Shown here piece after piece: positions 46,977-55,091 of a stretch of 57,977 bases of DNA. How positions within the stretch are numbered: position 1 is the stretch's first letter; the number at the start of each line of letters is the position of its first letter. This DNA comes from Chryseolinea sp. (lineage in GTDB: Bacteria > Bacteroidota > Bacteroidia > Cytophagales > Cyclobacteriaceae): contig JAICGJ010000014.1 in NCBI GenBank assembly GCA_025923195.1, positions 1 to 57,977 of the forward strand, read 5' to 3'. The position numbers and the translations under genes were made by a program. A model generated the notes under the pieces. It searched no databases. It was not told the DNA's origin and saw only the letters and a list, made by a program, of their open reading frames with translations.

Positions 46977-47666
46977 ATGGAGTTACGCCATTTCCTGAAA
47001 AAATTCCATCTGATTGTATTAGGCGTAACGCTGTCACTATCTGGTTTTTCGCAGCGTATTACCCACGGAATTGTTGTTGATTCATTGACACTTTCAGCGT
47101 TGCAGGGTGTTCACGTTAAAGTAAAAAATTCAGATAAGGGTACCGTTACCAGTGCGCGAGGTGAGTTCTATATTTCGGCCCAGCGCACGGATACTTTGAT
47201 GCTATCCCGTATTGGCTATGTCGATCTGGCGATACCCTTATTCTTCGAGGAAGAGGATATTTTAGTCCGACTCAAAGAGAGAGTTCGGATCCTCAAGGAA
47301 ATAACCATAACCGGTACAAGACTCAATCCCAGTGAAATTACACGTAGTGTCCGGACCATGCCAAAAAAAATGTCGACTGCGGATGCCTTTTCGTCCCCAT
47401 GGGAATACTTCGCCCGCGGTGAACGGGAGAAACGAAAGGCTGTCAAACTGATCAATGAGAATAACCGCATTAAAACCTACGTGGAGGTTATACATGATCA
47501 GCTCTTGCGTGAAGATATTATGGATGAGCTTGAATTGACAGAGAACGAATACTACAACATCCTGGCGGCATTCAATTACCAAAGCCAGGATGTATTGTAT
47601 TCAACGGACAAGTATGAAATCACAGAAGCACTAAAATCTTTCTTTAGAACACACGGCAATAAATAG
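46977..47666 (+). CDS. secreted carboxypeptidase-regulatory-like domain protein
   Basis: From ATG 46977 the protein has 229 residues with a signal peptide ending near SGFSQR. Residues about 25-100 are a CarboxypepD_reg-like beta-sandwich (THGIVVDSLTLSALQGVHV, TVTSARGEFYI, DTLMLSRIGYVDLAIP). The remaining 130 residues are charged and helical (GEREKRKAVKLINENN) and show no TonB-receptor barrel. Proteins of this plan are common in Cytophagales, function unknown. A start at 46938 adjoining the rlmN stop is possible but would put 13 polar residues before the signal. Confidence 0.7.
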   Translation: MELRHFLKKFHLIVLGVTLSLSGFSQRITHGIVVDSLTLSALQGVHVKVKNSDKGTVTSARGEFYISAQRTDTLMLSRIGYVDLAIPLFFEEEDILVRLKERVRILKEITITGTRLNPSEITRSVRTMPKKMSTADAFSSPWEYFARGEREKRKAVKLINENNRIKTYVEVIHDQLLREDIMDELELTENEYYNILAAFNYQSQDVLYSTDKYEITEALKSFFRTHGNK

Positions 47667-47705
47667 GAACGGAGAGGTTCGTAGAGCGTGCTCACTTCAA
47701 ATTAT

Positions 47706-48170
47706 TTAAACGCTTTTGCTTGCCACACAGGAGTGCTCGAGCAGGCTATTGGAAGTTTCTATACTGTAATCGAAGGTCAGTTGGCTACCATTTAAAGTTC
47801 CCTGACCGGTAATTATTATCGTCATTGATTTCCCTTTGAAGGTTTGAGCGGGAACATGGAAGTTATTTCCTTTAATAGTCGCTTTTACAGGCACGTACAT
47901 AATGTCCCCAAAGTTACTGATCTCCACTCCGCCGTCTTTAGAATCGCTAATGGTAATTGAATAAGTCTCTACATCGCCATTTTCAAATGTGTCGGTTACG
48001 CTATAAGTACCTACTATTTTAGCGACGTCGGCACCGAAGTCTTCATCGTCCTTGCTACAGCTACTTAATGTAAGAAGAGCAAAGAGAATCGGAGTAATGT
48101 AGGTTCTGAAAAGGATTTGGGCAGAGGTTGAGGTGTATAAGGATTCTATTGTTATGATTAATGTTTTCAT
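47706..48170 (-). CDS. small lipoprotein, copy 1 of a tandem pair
   Basis: The 154-residue protein has a long n-region, a hydrophobic core and a lipobox LSSC (Cys 38), then an acidic SKDDEDFG linker. The mature part is beta-rich: IVGTYSVTDTFENGDVETYS, ISDSKDGGVEISNFGDIMYV, PVKATIKGN and a closing CVASK. It is clearly paralogous to the gene at 48281-48736, with matching GTY, ISNF-DI, PVKATI, G-GTL and C-ASK positions. The family is unnamed to me. It is the last of three genes running from the hybrid two-component system on the same strand. Confidence 0.75.
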   Translation of the reverse strand: MKTLIITIESLYTSTSAQILFRTYITPILFALLTLSSCSKDDEDFGADVAKIVGTYSVTDTFENGDVETYSITISDSKDGGVEISNFGDIMYVPVKATIKGNNFHVPAQTFKGKSMTIIITGQGTLNGSQLTFDYSIETSNSLLEHSCVASKSV

Positions 48171-48280
48171 GTTTAATGTTATTTATGGGTTATTCAATCT
48201 GATAAAGGGAAATGTTATCCGCCAATCCAACTCACAAGCTTACCCTACGTGATCAACGGATAACAACTCACCTCTCTCAA

Positions 48281-48736
48281 CTATTGCATTTTGCTGGCTG
48301 TGCAGTTACCCGTGTAATCCAGGTAGCCTTCTGTTGTATATGTGAAAGTCAGAATGTCGCCAGCCAATGTTCCATTTCCCCAGACCTTGATTGTATTGCC
48401 ACTGCTAGGATTTGTGAATGATTGGGATTTGATGGTGATTTTGTTGCCATCTACCGTGGCTTTTACTGGCGTATTGAAAATATCGGCGAAATTTGAAATG
48501 TTTAACTGTCCATCGTCGCCATTTGAAATAGTCACGTCATATTCATAAACATATCCACTACCGCTGCTTACATCTTCGACTGCGTAAGTACCGATAAATT
48601 GGGCCCTGGTGTCAGGCTTCGCTTCATCATCATCAGAGCAGCTGCTGAGTGCACATATCGCACCCACGAACATCACATACTTGATCATTTCAGTGAATCT
48701 CATTTTTCTAAAAGAGGACTCGATTTGCGTTTTCAT
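48281..48736 (-). CDS. small lipoprotein, copy 2 of a tandem pair
   Basis: From ATG 48736 the protein has 151 residues with a lipobox LSSC after a basic and hydrophobic signal, and an acidic SDDDEAKP linker. The mature domain parallels copy 1: FIGTYAVEDVSSGSGYVYEY, ISNGDDGQLNISNFADIFNT, PVKATVDGN, GNGTLAGDILTFTYT and closing CTASK. Both copies begin MKT and keep Cys near the C-terminus. Inner ATGs at 48703 and 48688 are possible starts. A further upstream extension to 48829 is open but not protein-like. The two copies diverged well beyond recent duplication. Confidence 0.72.
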   Translation of the reverse strand: MKTQIESSFRKMRFTEMIKYVMFVGAICALSSCSDDDEAKPDTRAQFIGTYAVEDVSSGSGYVYEYDVTISNGDDGQLNISNFADIFNTPVKATVDGNKITIKSQSFTNPSSGNTIKVWGNGTLAGDILTFTYTTEGYLDYTGNCTASKMQ

Positions 48737-48956
48737 TTTGATTTGTTGTTTTGAGGTTAAAATTTGTTTGTGTCTTAGCACGCAAATCCCTCCGACAGGA
48801 TGCAAAACGCTTTGATACAATTGGGACAAGGATTAACACAGATGGGACAAACCGCCTAAACAGCGTAAAATCGAAGAAAACTAAATGCAGAAATATCTAG
48901 GAATCGACCTAATTGGGTGAAAAAAATTTCGAAAAATACCCCTTTAAACTGAAACC

Positions 48957-51900
48957 TTAAATTCTATACTCGTTCGGCGCAACGCCAAAAAGTTCTTTGA
49001 AACATTTAGAAAAGTAAGACAGATTGTTGAAACCCACCTTGTATGCTATTTCACTTATGGTCGCCGCGTTGGCCATGATCAGTTGGGCCGCTCGCTGAAG
49101 CCGGAAATTGCGAATAAACTCATTCACCGACTGGTCGGTTAAGGCTTTAATTTTGCGAAGCAGGTTCTTCCGGCTCATTCCCATTTCTTCGGCAAACCGT
49201 TCTACGGAAAATTGTTCGTCTGACAAGTGCGTCTCCATGATTTCCAGAGCATGATTTAAGAAGCGCTCGTCGACGGACGTAATGGAGATATTCTTCGGCT
49301 GTACAGTCACCTCGCGGCTGAAGCTTTTACGCAAGTTCTTGCGTTGCTCCAGCAAGTTGCGGACCCTGACCTGCAGTTCCTTGATGTTGAAAGGCTTGGT
49401 TATATATTCATCCGCTCCCAATTCGAGGCCCGCCAGCTTGCTTTCTATTGTGCTTCTTGCGGTAAGTAAAACAAACGGGATATGGCTGGTTCTTTCGTCG
49501 GACCGGATTTTCGCACATAGGCTGAAACCATCCATAACTGGCATCATCATATCGCTGAGTATGAGGTCGGGAATAAGTTCAAGTGCTTTTTCAAAACCCT
49601 GTAGTCCGTTTTCCGCGACGGCAATTTGATAATCCCCTTCTAGACTCTCATATAAATAGGAGCGTAGATCCGCGTTGTCCTCCACCAATAGTATTAAGGA
49701 TTCTGTTGGCAATGCGGAATTCTCGGGCAAGACCGTCGGCGCTGAATAGCCCTCAGCGGAAAGGCTAAATACGGATTCCGACGTATCTGCGATCGGAAGT
49801 GTAGATCCTGAAATTTGCTTGAGGGGTAGCTTGATCGTGAAGGTTGCTCCCGCGACAGGCGAGCTTTGCACTTCGATAGTACCGTTCATCAGTTCGATCA
49901 GTTCCTTGACCAATGACAGGCCTATGCCACTGCCCTCGAATTCCCGCGAACTTGAGCTATCTACCTGATAAAAGCGATCAAAAATCTTGTCCTTCTCCCC
50001 TTCAGGAATCCCAGGTCCTGTGTCTGCAATGGAAATCGCAACTAATTGACGGGTATCATCATTAGGAAGACCTACATTTAATGTGATCCCTCCGCCATCG
50101 GGCGTAAACTTAAAGGCATTGGAGAGCAGGTTATACAATATAGTTTCCAGTTTGTCGCAGTCAAGCAGTGTTTCATAAGAACCGGTCGGAATGTTTGTAT
50201 CGAACCGGATATTACGGCTCTCAGCCAGGGACTCGAATGACGAACACAGTACCCGAATAAAATAGAGGAAATCGGATTGTTTAACATTCAGTTTCATCCC
50301 GCCGGATTCCAATTTAGCCAGGTCGAGCAATTGGTTGATGAGTTCCTGCAATCTTTTGGCATTCCGATGCATTCGCTCCATTTCCGTGAGACGAACCTGT
50401 ACGGCCCCCTTCTCCTGCATGAATTTTTCGAGGGGACTTAAAATTAATGATAACGGGGTCCGGAACTCATGAGAAATGTTCACAAAAAAATTCGATTTCA
50501 TCTGATCGAGTTCCTTAAGCTGTTCCGCATTCACCTTTAACTCCTCCGACTGTTCAGCCAGCTGAATATTTTGCTGTCTGATCTCCTGGGTCTGAAGAGC
50601 AATTTCCGCCTGCAGAGCTTGTTTTTCCCTTAATACATTCCGAAGCCTCACACGAATCAAAATCCAAACGAAAACTGCTGCTGCAATAAAATAGAATGCA
50701 TAGGCATAAAAACTCCTAAACCATGGAGGTGAAACAACAAAGGCAAATTGATCGGTTGTCCCTGGATGCTCCGCATAATTTCGGGATCGGACCGAGAAAG
50801 TATACGAACCCTCCCATAAGCGAGGGTATTCCTTTATATTCTCAGTGGTCCAATCAGACCACGTATCGTCGTAGCCTTCGAGTTTGTACTGAAATTGATT
50901 TCGCTCCTCGGCGACAAAATTTGTTGCGGTAAACTCAAAGCGAAATGAATTCGACGAATATGGAAAGGTGAGATTTTGATTGGCATTTCCGATGCCCTGA
51001 TAAAAAACTGAATCACCTAACAAGATAATCTTATTGATATATGTTTTAAATGGTTCGTTGTTCAGCGGCAAGTCCGGAGTTTCATATCGTACAACGCCGT
51101 CAGCACCGCCAAACCATAAAACGCCCTTCTCCGGATAAAAATTAATGTGCACATGTTCAGTAATTCTTGAAATATCGAACCGTTGGGCCTCAAATGAGTT
51201 TCGATCTCGTCGTTTCAACAGGATAAGCTGCTGCGCCACGTTGTCCTCGGGCATCGTTCTAAGGAAAAAACTCCCGGATGAATCATCATTTGTCAACGGG
51301 AATATGTTTTTATCGGGAAGTCCAAATCTTCGTATAAATGCTGAGTCCTCCTCAAACTGCGCGCTCGAATGATTAAAGCGAAAAAATTGTGGCTTGCTTC
51401 CCACCTGAAAAATTTCCTCACCTGCGATAAAATTGGCGGTAACTGACCCTAGTGGAAGTCCATTGTCCTCACCCAGAAATTTTATGGATGCATCATCATA
51501 GTTTATTAAACCATCCTGCTCTGAAAATGAAAGCAACGCAGCTCCCTGGGAGTAGGTGGTCAACCAGATTTTCCCATTGTGATTTTCACTAAAGCTAACG
51601 TTGTCGATGTTGATATCATCGATTTGTCCAGCCTCCTGCCACCGCCCGCTAATCAGCTTGAAAGATTTGAGTTGATTGTTCATAGCCACAACGATACGGT
51701 TACTGTCGGATTTACACCGGTGGATGGCATAAGACGGGTCAGGGCTTAGCTGATGCAGATCGTCACCCCGCATTTCGAAAAGTCCGTCGGTCGAACTTAC
51801 GAGCATCCCTTTGTTTACTTTCAACAAACTCCAGGACGACCTATTAATTTGCGCAACCTTCTCGAAATGGGCACCTTGGGTTGGAAATGAGCTCGGCCTC

Positions 51901-53009
51901 AAAACATACAGTCCGGAATTCGTAGTCACGTATAATTTGCCATTGTATCTGCAGAGGCCATTGATGGAGCCTTCAAGGCCGTTCCGGTTATCATAAGAAC
52001 TGATTCCATTGTTCATCTCAAATTTGCTTATCCCGTTATCCAATGAAAACCAAAGATTTCCTTCACGGTCAAGTGTCAGACCCAATGCGATATTCGTGGG
52101 AAGCCCATTCCTGTGGTCAATCATATAGCGTATAAGGCCATTCTCGTCAATGATCATTGCACCGCCAAGTCTTGTGCCATACACAAACGAACTATCAGCT
52201 AGCATCAAGCCACAATAAATTTGATTCGTTTTGAAAAACTTATCCGCCTGGGTTGGGAATCGCTTCACGTTCTTTCCGTCGTAATGAAACAGTCCATCAT
52301 ATTGTGTGGCGAGCTGAACAATATTATTCTTGATTGGCAGAATGTTATAGATCCTAATCGTCTTGAAAAAATCCCCATCAGGTGCCATTGAAAACTTATC
52401 GTCTTTTAGGGTCATTAGCCCAAGTCCTTCTTCCTGAAGATAAATTCTCCCATTCCAGTAAAAAGACAAATGATAAGATTCCGGGTTCGGCCAGGGCCAG
52501 AAGTTGAAGCGTTCACCATTCCATCCAAAAAGACCGGTCTCCGATTCGAAATAGACGCGTCCATCATAAGCAAAGGTTTGCCAGATATTTCCCATTCCGT
52601 AATGCTCCGCCTTTAATTTATCCAGTAAAGAAACGAACGTGTATTGCCCACTTTTTTGTTTGTCCAGATACCCTAAATCGTCCAGTGCTCCTACAAATAT
52701 TTTCCCGTCGTTGTCCATGCCAAGCGAACGAATAACACTTTGCGCGGGAGTTTGTATTAACGCCCAAGTCTTGCCATCATAGATGAGCACACCATCTGTA
52801 TTGCAGAAGAACATCAGGCCTTCTTTGTTCTGCAAACCACCCCAGTTTTGAAATGCACCGCGATAAACTTTTGGTGGATAATGCTTGGTATATAGATTCC
52901 CGATTTCCCCTATGCTGAGGTTGATAGAGTTTTTATTTCCAAGAGGCTGCGCAAGGCAATGTAATGCACTCGCTAAGAAGAAAACGACGAAAATTGACTT
53001 GGTTGTCAC
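48957..53009 (-). CDS. hybrid two-component system protein (HTCS)
   Basis: The single 1350-residue chain contains a signal peptide (to about residue 21), two-component-regulator propeller repeats (to about 700), a Y_Y_Y domain (FQYKLEGYDDTWSDW) and one transmembrane helix around 785-805. A coiled coil leads to HisKA with His 847 in NISHEFRTPLS. The HATPase shows NLLSNAFKFTPDGGG, DTGPGIPEGE and GSGIGLSLVKEL. The receiver has Asp 1153 in LILSDMMMPVMDGF. A C-terminal AraC-type DNA-binding domain ends IAYKVGFNNLSYFSKCFKE. The start is GTG at 53009. HTCS proteins usually sense glycans and control polysaccharide loci, but no SusC/SusD is present. Two lipoproteins downstream on the same strand are possible targets. 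Confidence 0.94.
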   Translation of the reverse strand: MTTKSIFVVFFLASALHCLAQPLGNKNSINLSIGEIGNLYTKHYPPKVYRGAFQNWGGLQNKEGLMFFCNTDGVLIYDGKTWALIQTPAQSVIRSLGMDNDGKIFVGALDDLGYLDKQKSGQYTFVSLLDKLKAEHYGMGNIWQTFAYDGRVYFESETGLFGWNGERFNFWPWPNPESYHLSFYWNGRIYLQEEGLGLMTLKDDKFSMAPDGDFFKTIRIYNILPIKNNIVQLATQYDGLFHYDGKNVKRFPTQADKFFKTNQIYCGLMLADSSFVYGTRLGGAMIIDENGLIRYMIDHRNGLPTNIALGLTLDREGNLWFSLDNGISKFEMNNGISSYDNRNGLEGSINGLCRYNGKLYVTTNSGLYVLRPSSFPTQGAHFEKVAQINRSSWSLLKVNKGMLVSSTDGLFEMRGDDLHQLSPDPSYAIHRCKSDSNRIVVAMNNQLKSFKLISGRWQEAGQIDDINIDNVSFSENHNGKIWLTTYSQGAALLSFSEQDGLINYDDASIKFLGEDNGLPLGSVTANFIAGEEIFQVGSKPQFFRFNHSSAQFEEDSAFIRRFGLPDKNIFPLTNDDSSGSFFLRTMPEDNVAQQLILLKRRDRNSFEAQRFDISRITEHVHINFYPEKGVLWFGGADGVVRYETPDLPLNNEPFKTYINKIILLGDSVFYQGIGNANQNLTFPYSSNSFRFEFTATNFVAEERNQFQYKLEGYDDTWSDWTTENIKEYPRLWEGSYTFSVRSRNYAEHPGTTDQFAFVVSPPWFRSFYAYAFYFIAAAVFVWILIRVRLRNVLREKQALQAEIALQTQEIRQQNIQLAEQSEELKVNAEQLKELDQMKSNFFVNISHEFRTPLSLILSPLEKFMQEKGAVQVRLTEMERMHRNAKRLQELINQLLDLAKLESGGMKLNVKQSDFLYFIRVLCSSFESLAESRNIRFDTNIPTGSYETLLDCDKLETILYNLLSNAFKFTPDGGGITLNVGLPNDDTRQLVAISIADTGPGIPEGEKDKIFDRFYQVDSSSSREFEGSGIGLSLVKELIELMNGTIEVQSSPVAGATFTIKLPLKQISGSTLPIADTSESVFSLSAEGYSAPTVLPENSALPTESLILLVEDNADLRSYLYESLEGDYQIAVAENGLQGFEKALELIPDLILSDMMMPVMDGFSLCAKIRSDERTSHIPFVLLTARSTIESKLAGLELGADEYITKPFNIKELQVRVRNLLEQRKNLRKSFSREVTVQPKNISITSVDERFLNHALEIMETHLSDEQFSVERFAEEMGMSRKNLLRKIKALTDQSVNEFIRNFRLQRAAQLIMANAATISEIAYKVGFNNLSYFSKCFKELFGVAPNEYRI

Positions 53010-53113
53010 AAGATCCGCAGGACAATTTCGCCTGTTGGCGACAGATAATAACTATGTACTAAGATGAACTTATTTTAATTGAAGTACAAGAATTTTCATG
53101 GGCTGAAAAAGAT

Positions 53114-53566
53114 CTAGTGTTTTTCGAAGCGGCCAAATTTCTCCTTCAGTTTTATACGATAGACGATCGGATTATTTTCAAAGGTAGCCAGACGCGTGGG
53201 AGACGTAGGGCCCATCCGCGGCGGTTGGGTATTGTCGTCTGGCATCAAAGGAGCTATCCGTTCAATTATTTTTTGCCTCGCCTCATCAGCTTGTTGTCCC
53301 GCCAATTCTTCAAATGTTCCCCATGCAAGTACGCTTTTCCAATTCGCAAGATCTTTCACCACATCGACTTCGAAACAACATTCGGGATTTAATCTTAGCA
53401 GGTCAATCTTCAATCCAGGCACTGTATGTCCGAGGACCGATTCTCCATCATAAGCATAAGATATGGGAACAATGTACATCTTGTGTTGTGTATGGCAGCC
53501 GATCCGGCCAATTACATTCGACGACAAAATATCTTCAATCTCCTCTTTTGTAAGGTCCCCCAGCAT
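53114..53566 (-). CDS. pyridoxamine 5'-phosphate oxidase-like FMN-binding protein
   Basis: The 150-residue protein has the flavin split-barrel fold of the PNPOx-like group: LTKEEIEDILSSNVIGRIGC, YIVPISYAYDGESVLGHT, CFEVDVVKDLANWKSVLAWG and TFEELAG. Such small proteins bind FMN, F420 or heme and act as reductases or antioxidant proteins. They do not necessarily oxidise pyridoxamine phosphate. No signal peptide. A near -7 box (TACCTTAG, minus strand) lies at 53591-53598. It is 104 bp upstream of the HTCS gene on the same strand. Confidence 0.82.
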   Translation of the reverse strand: MLGDLTKEEIEDILSSNVIGRIGCHTQHKMYIVPISYAYDGESVLGHTVPGLKIDLLRLNPECCFEVDVVKDLANWKSVLAWGTFEELAGQQADEARQKIIERIAPLMPDDNTQPPRMGPTSPTRLATFENNPIVYRIKLKEKFGRFEKH

Positions 53567-53641
53567 AGCTAATAGGTTTAAACTTGTGGCCTAAGGTAGG
53601 AATTATTTGTGTTCCTATTGCTTCAATGTGAATACGTCGAC

Positions 53642-54991
53642 CTATGAAAGTACTTGCACCACGCCATAGACGCCGACGGCAAAGATTGACACGACGCTTA
53701 TCCAGAACGCGATATCGTAGCTTACTGTCGACGAAATAATTTGAGGACGTGTGTATTTAAAATGGTAGGCACCGAATACAACTAAAAATAGCAAACAAGA
53801 TCCGACTACACCACCAGACAATACCATCAGCACAGGCAGTTCAATGAACAGATATACAGAGGCCCATACCATAGGCAACGTCCATGCTAGAATGGCTATT
53901 GATTTCTTTCTTTGACGTGTATTGAAAAAGTCAATCCAGCCCAATTGTCCAAAAATGTCAGGGAATAACCTTGTCCAAAAAGCAAGGGAAGCATACACGC
54001 TGGAGAACAATACAAAGAAGGCGCCAACCAGGTAAATATTCTCAACGCCGCCGCCGAGTGAATGTGTATAAATTAACGAAAGCGTATCTATTACTTCATT
54101 GCCTTGGGGAATGTCGCCCCGACCATGGAGTATCGCTGATCCTAATAAATAAAATGTTACCGTTACCGTTGTATATATAATCATTGCAACAAAAGCATCT
54201 ACATACATTGTATTGATCCACCCGCGTGCACGTGCCCTCCATTCATCTGTATCCCGCCGAGGGCCGGCATAGGCAGCATACCCTTTCTCAAGACACCAAT
54301 AGTTATATGCAATAATCTCGTCACTTGCGACACCAGTTATACCAAAGGCGCCAATGGCAACCGCAATCACATCACCTGAAAGATTAAATTGAATTCCTTT
54401 GAACACATCCGATATTGAAAACGCGAAGGGAGTATACTGAACAAAGTACAGCGATGTCAATGTAAGGATCGTGAACATGCCGATCATCAGCAATGAACCT
54501 TTCTCGACGATTCCATAGTTTCCTCTGTAAATGAGTGTGGCCACTCCGATAGCAACTAAGATTGCCCAGACCGTGATTGAAATTCCAGGGAACAACTTGT
54601 TCAGAACCACTACACTTCCACCGAGCATTCCTCCCAATTGTATGGTCTTAAGAATAATAAACAAGAAAATTGTCCATACCGTCCACTTTCCCTTTCCAAA
54701 GCGAGGCCCCGGAAGCTTGTTGAATGCCCGCATAACCGTCTCCCCAGTGAGAATCGTATGCTTTCCAAATTCCAATTGGACGGCCACTTTCACAAGACAG
54801 CTAACCACGATAATCCACAACGCTGCGAATCCTGCCTTTGCACCTAAGATCGTTGTGGCGATCAATTCGCCAGACCCAACGATCGAGGCCGACAAGATGA
54901 AACCCGGTCCTAAAAACTTTAATTTCCCAAGAAGATTGGTAGGTGGCGTTTTAGAGGTAACGTCGGAAATAATGTATGGATCGTTTTTCAA
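53642..54991 (-). CDS. Nramp-fold transporter lacking the canonical metal ligands
   Basis: The 449-residue membrane protein has about eleven hydrophobic helices and the Nramp length and helix layout. The first helix reads LGPGFILSASIVGSGELIAT. Canonical Nramp has Asp-Pro-Gly-Asn at the position of residues 39-42, which here is Gly-Ser-Gly-Glu. The sixth-helix Met motif (family MPHNLYLHS) is replaced by GVASDEIIAYNYW. The known Mn/Fe ligands are therefore missing, and the substrate may be another cation or something else. The start codon is TTG at 54991, since no ATG is available. A perfect dyad lies immediately upstream. Confidence 0.85.
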   Translation of the reverse strand: MKNDPYIISDVTSKTPPTNLLGKLKFLGPGFILSASIVGSGELIATTILGAKAGFAALWIIVVSCLVKVAVQLEFGKHTILTGETVMRAFNKLPGPRFGKGKWTVWTIFLFIILKTIQLGGMLGGSVVVLNKLFPGISITVWAILVAIGVATLIYRGNYGIVEKGSLLMIGMFTILTLTSLYFVQYTPFAFSISDVFKGIQFNLSGDVIAVAIGAFGITGVASDEIIAYNYWCLEKGYAAYAGPRRDTDEWRARARGWINTMYVDAFVAMIIYTTVTVTFYLLGSAILHGRGDIPQGNEVIDTLSLIYTHSLGGGVENIYLVGAFFVLFSSVYASLAFWTRLFPDIFGQLGWIDFFNTRQRKKSIAILAWTLPMVWASVYLFIELPVLMVLSGGVVGSCLLFLVVFGAYHFKYTRPQIISSTVSYDIAFWISVVSIFAVGVYGVVQVLS

Positions 54992-55026
54992 ACTATAACT
55001 TCCCGGTTGAAGAAGAAAGTTATAGT
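54992..55026 (-). promoter_or_regulatory. 10-bp perfect inverted repeat touching the start codon of the Nramp-like gene
   Basis: ACTATAACTT at 54992-55001 and AAGTTATAGT at 55017-55026 are exact reverse complements with a 15-bp spacer. The inner end touches the TTG start codon at 54989-54991. In the mRNA the arms would form a hairpin directly in front of the start. In DNA the repeat could be an operator for a dimeric repressor. Confidence 0.6.
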
Positions 55027-55091
55027 AAATAAGGATACCTTAAAACCTCGCATCAATATGATTTTCACGTTGGAATAGGAAATCTTGATCT

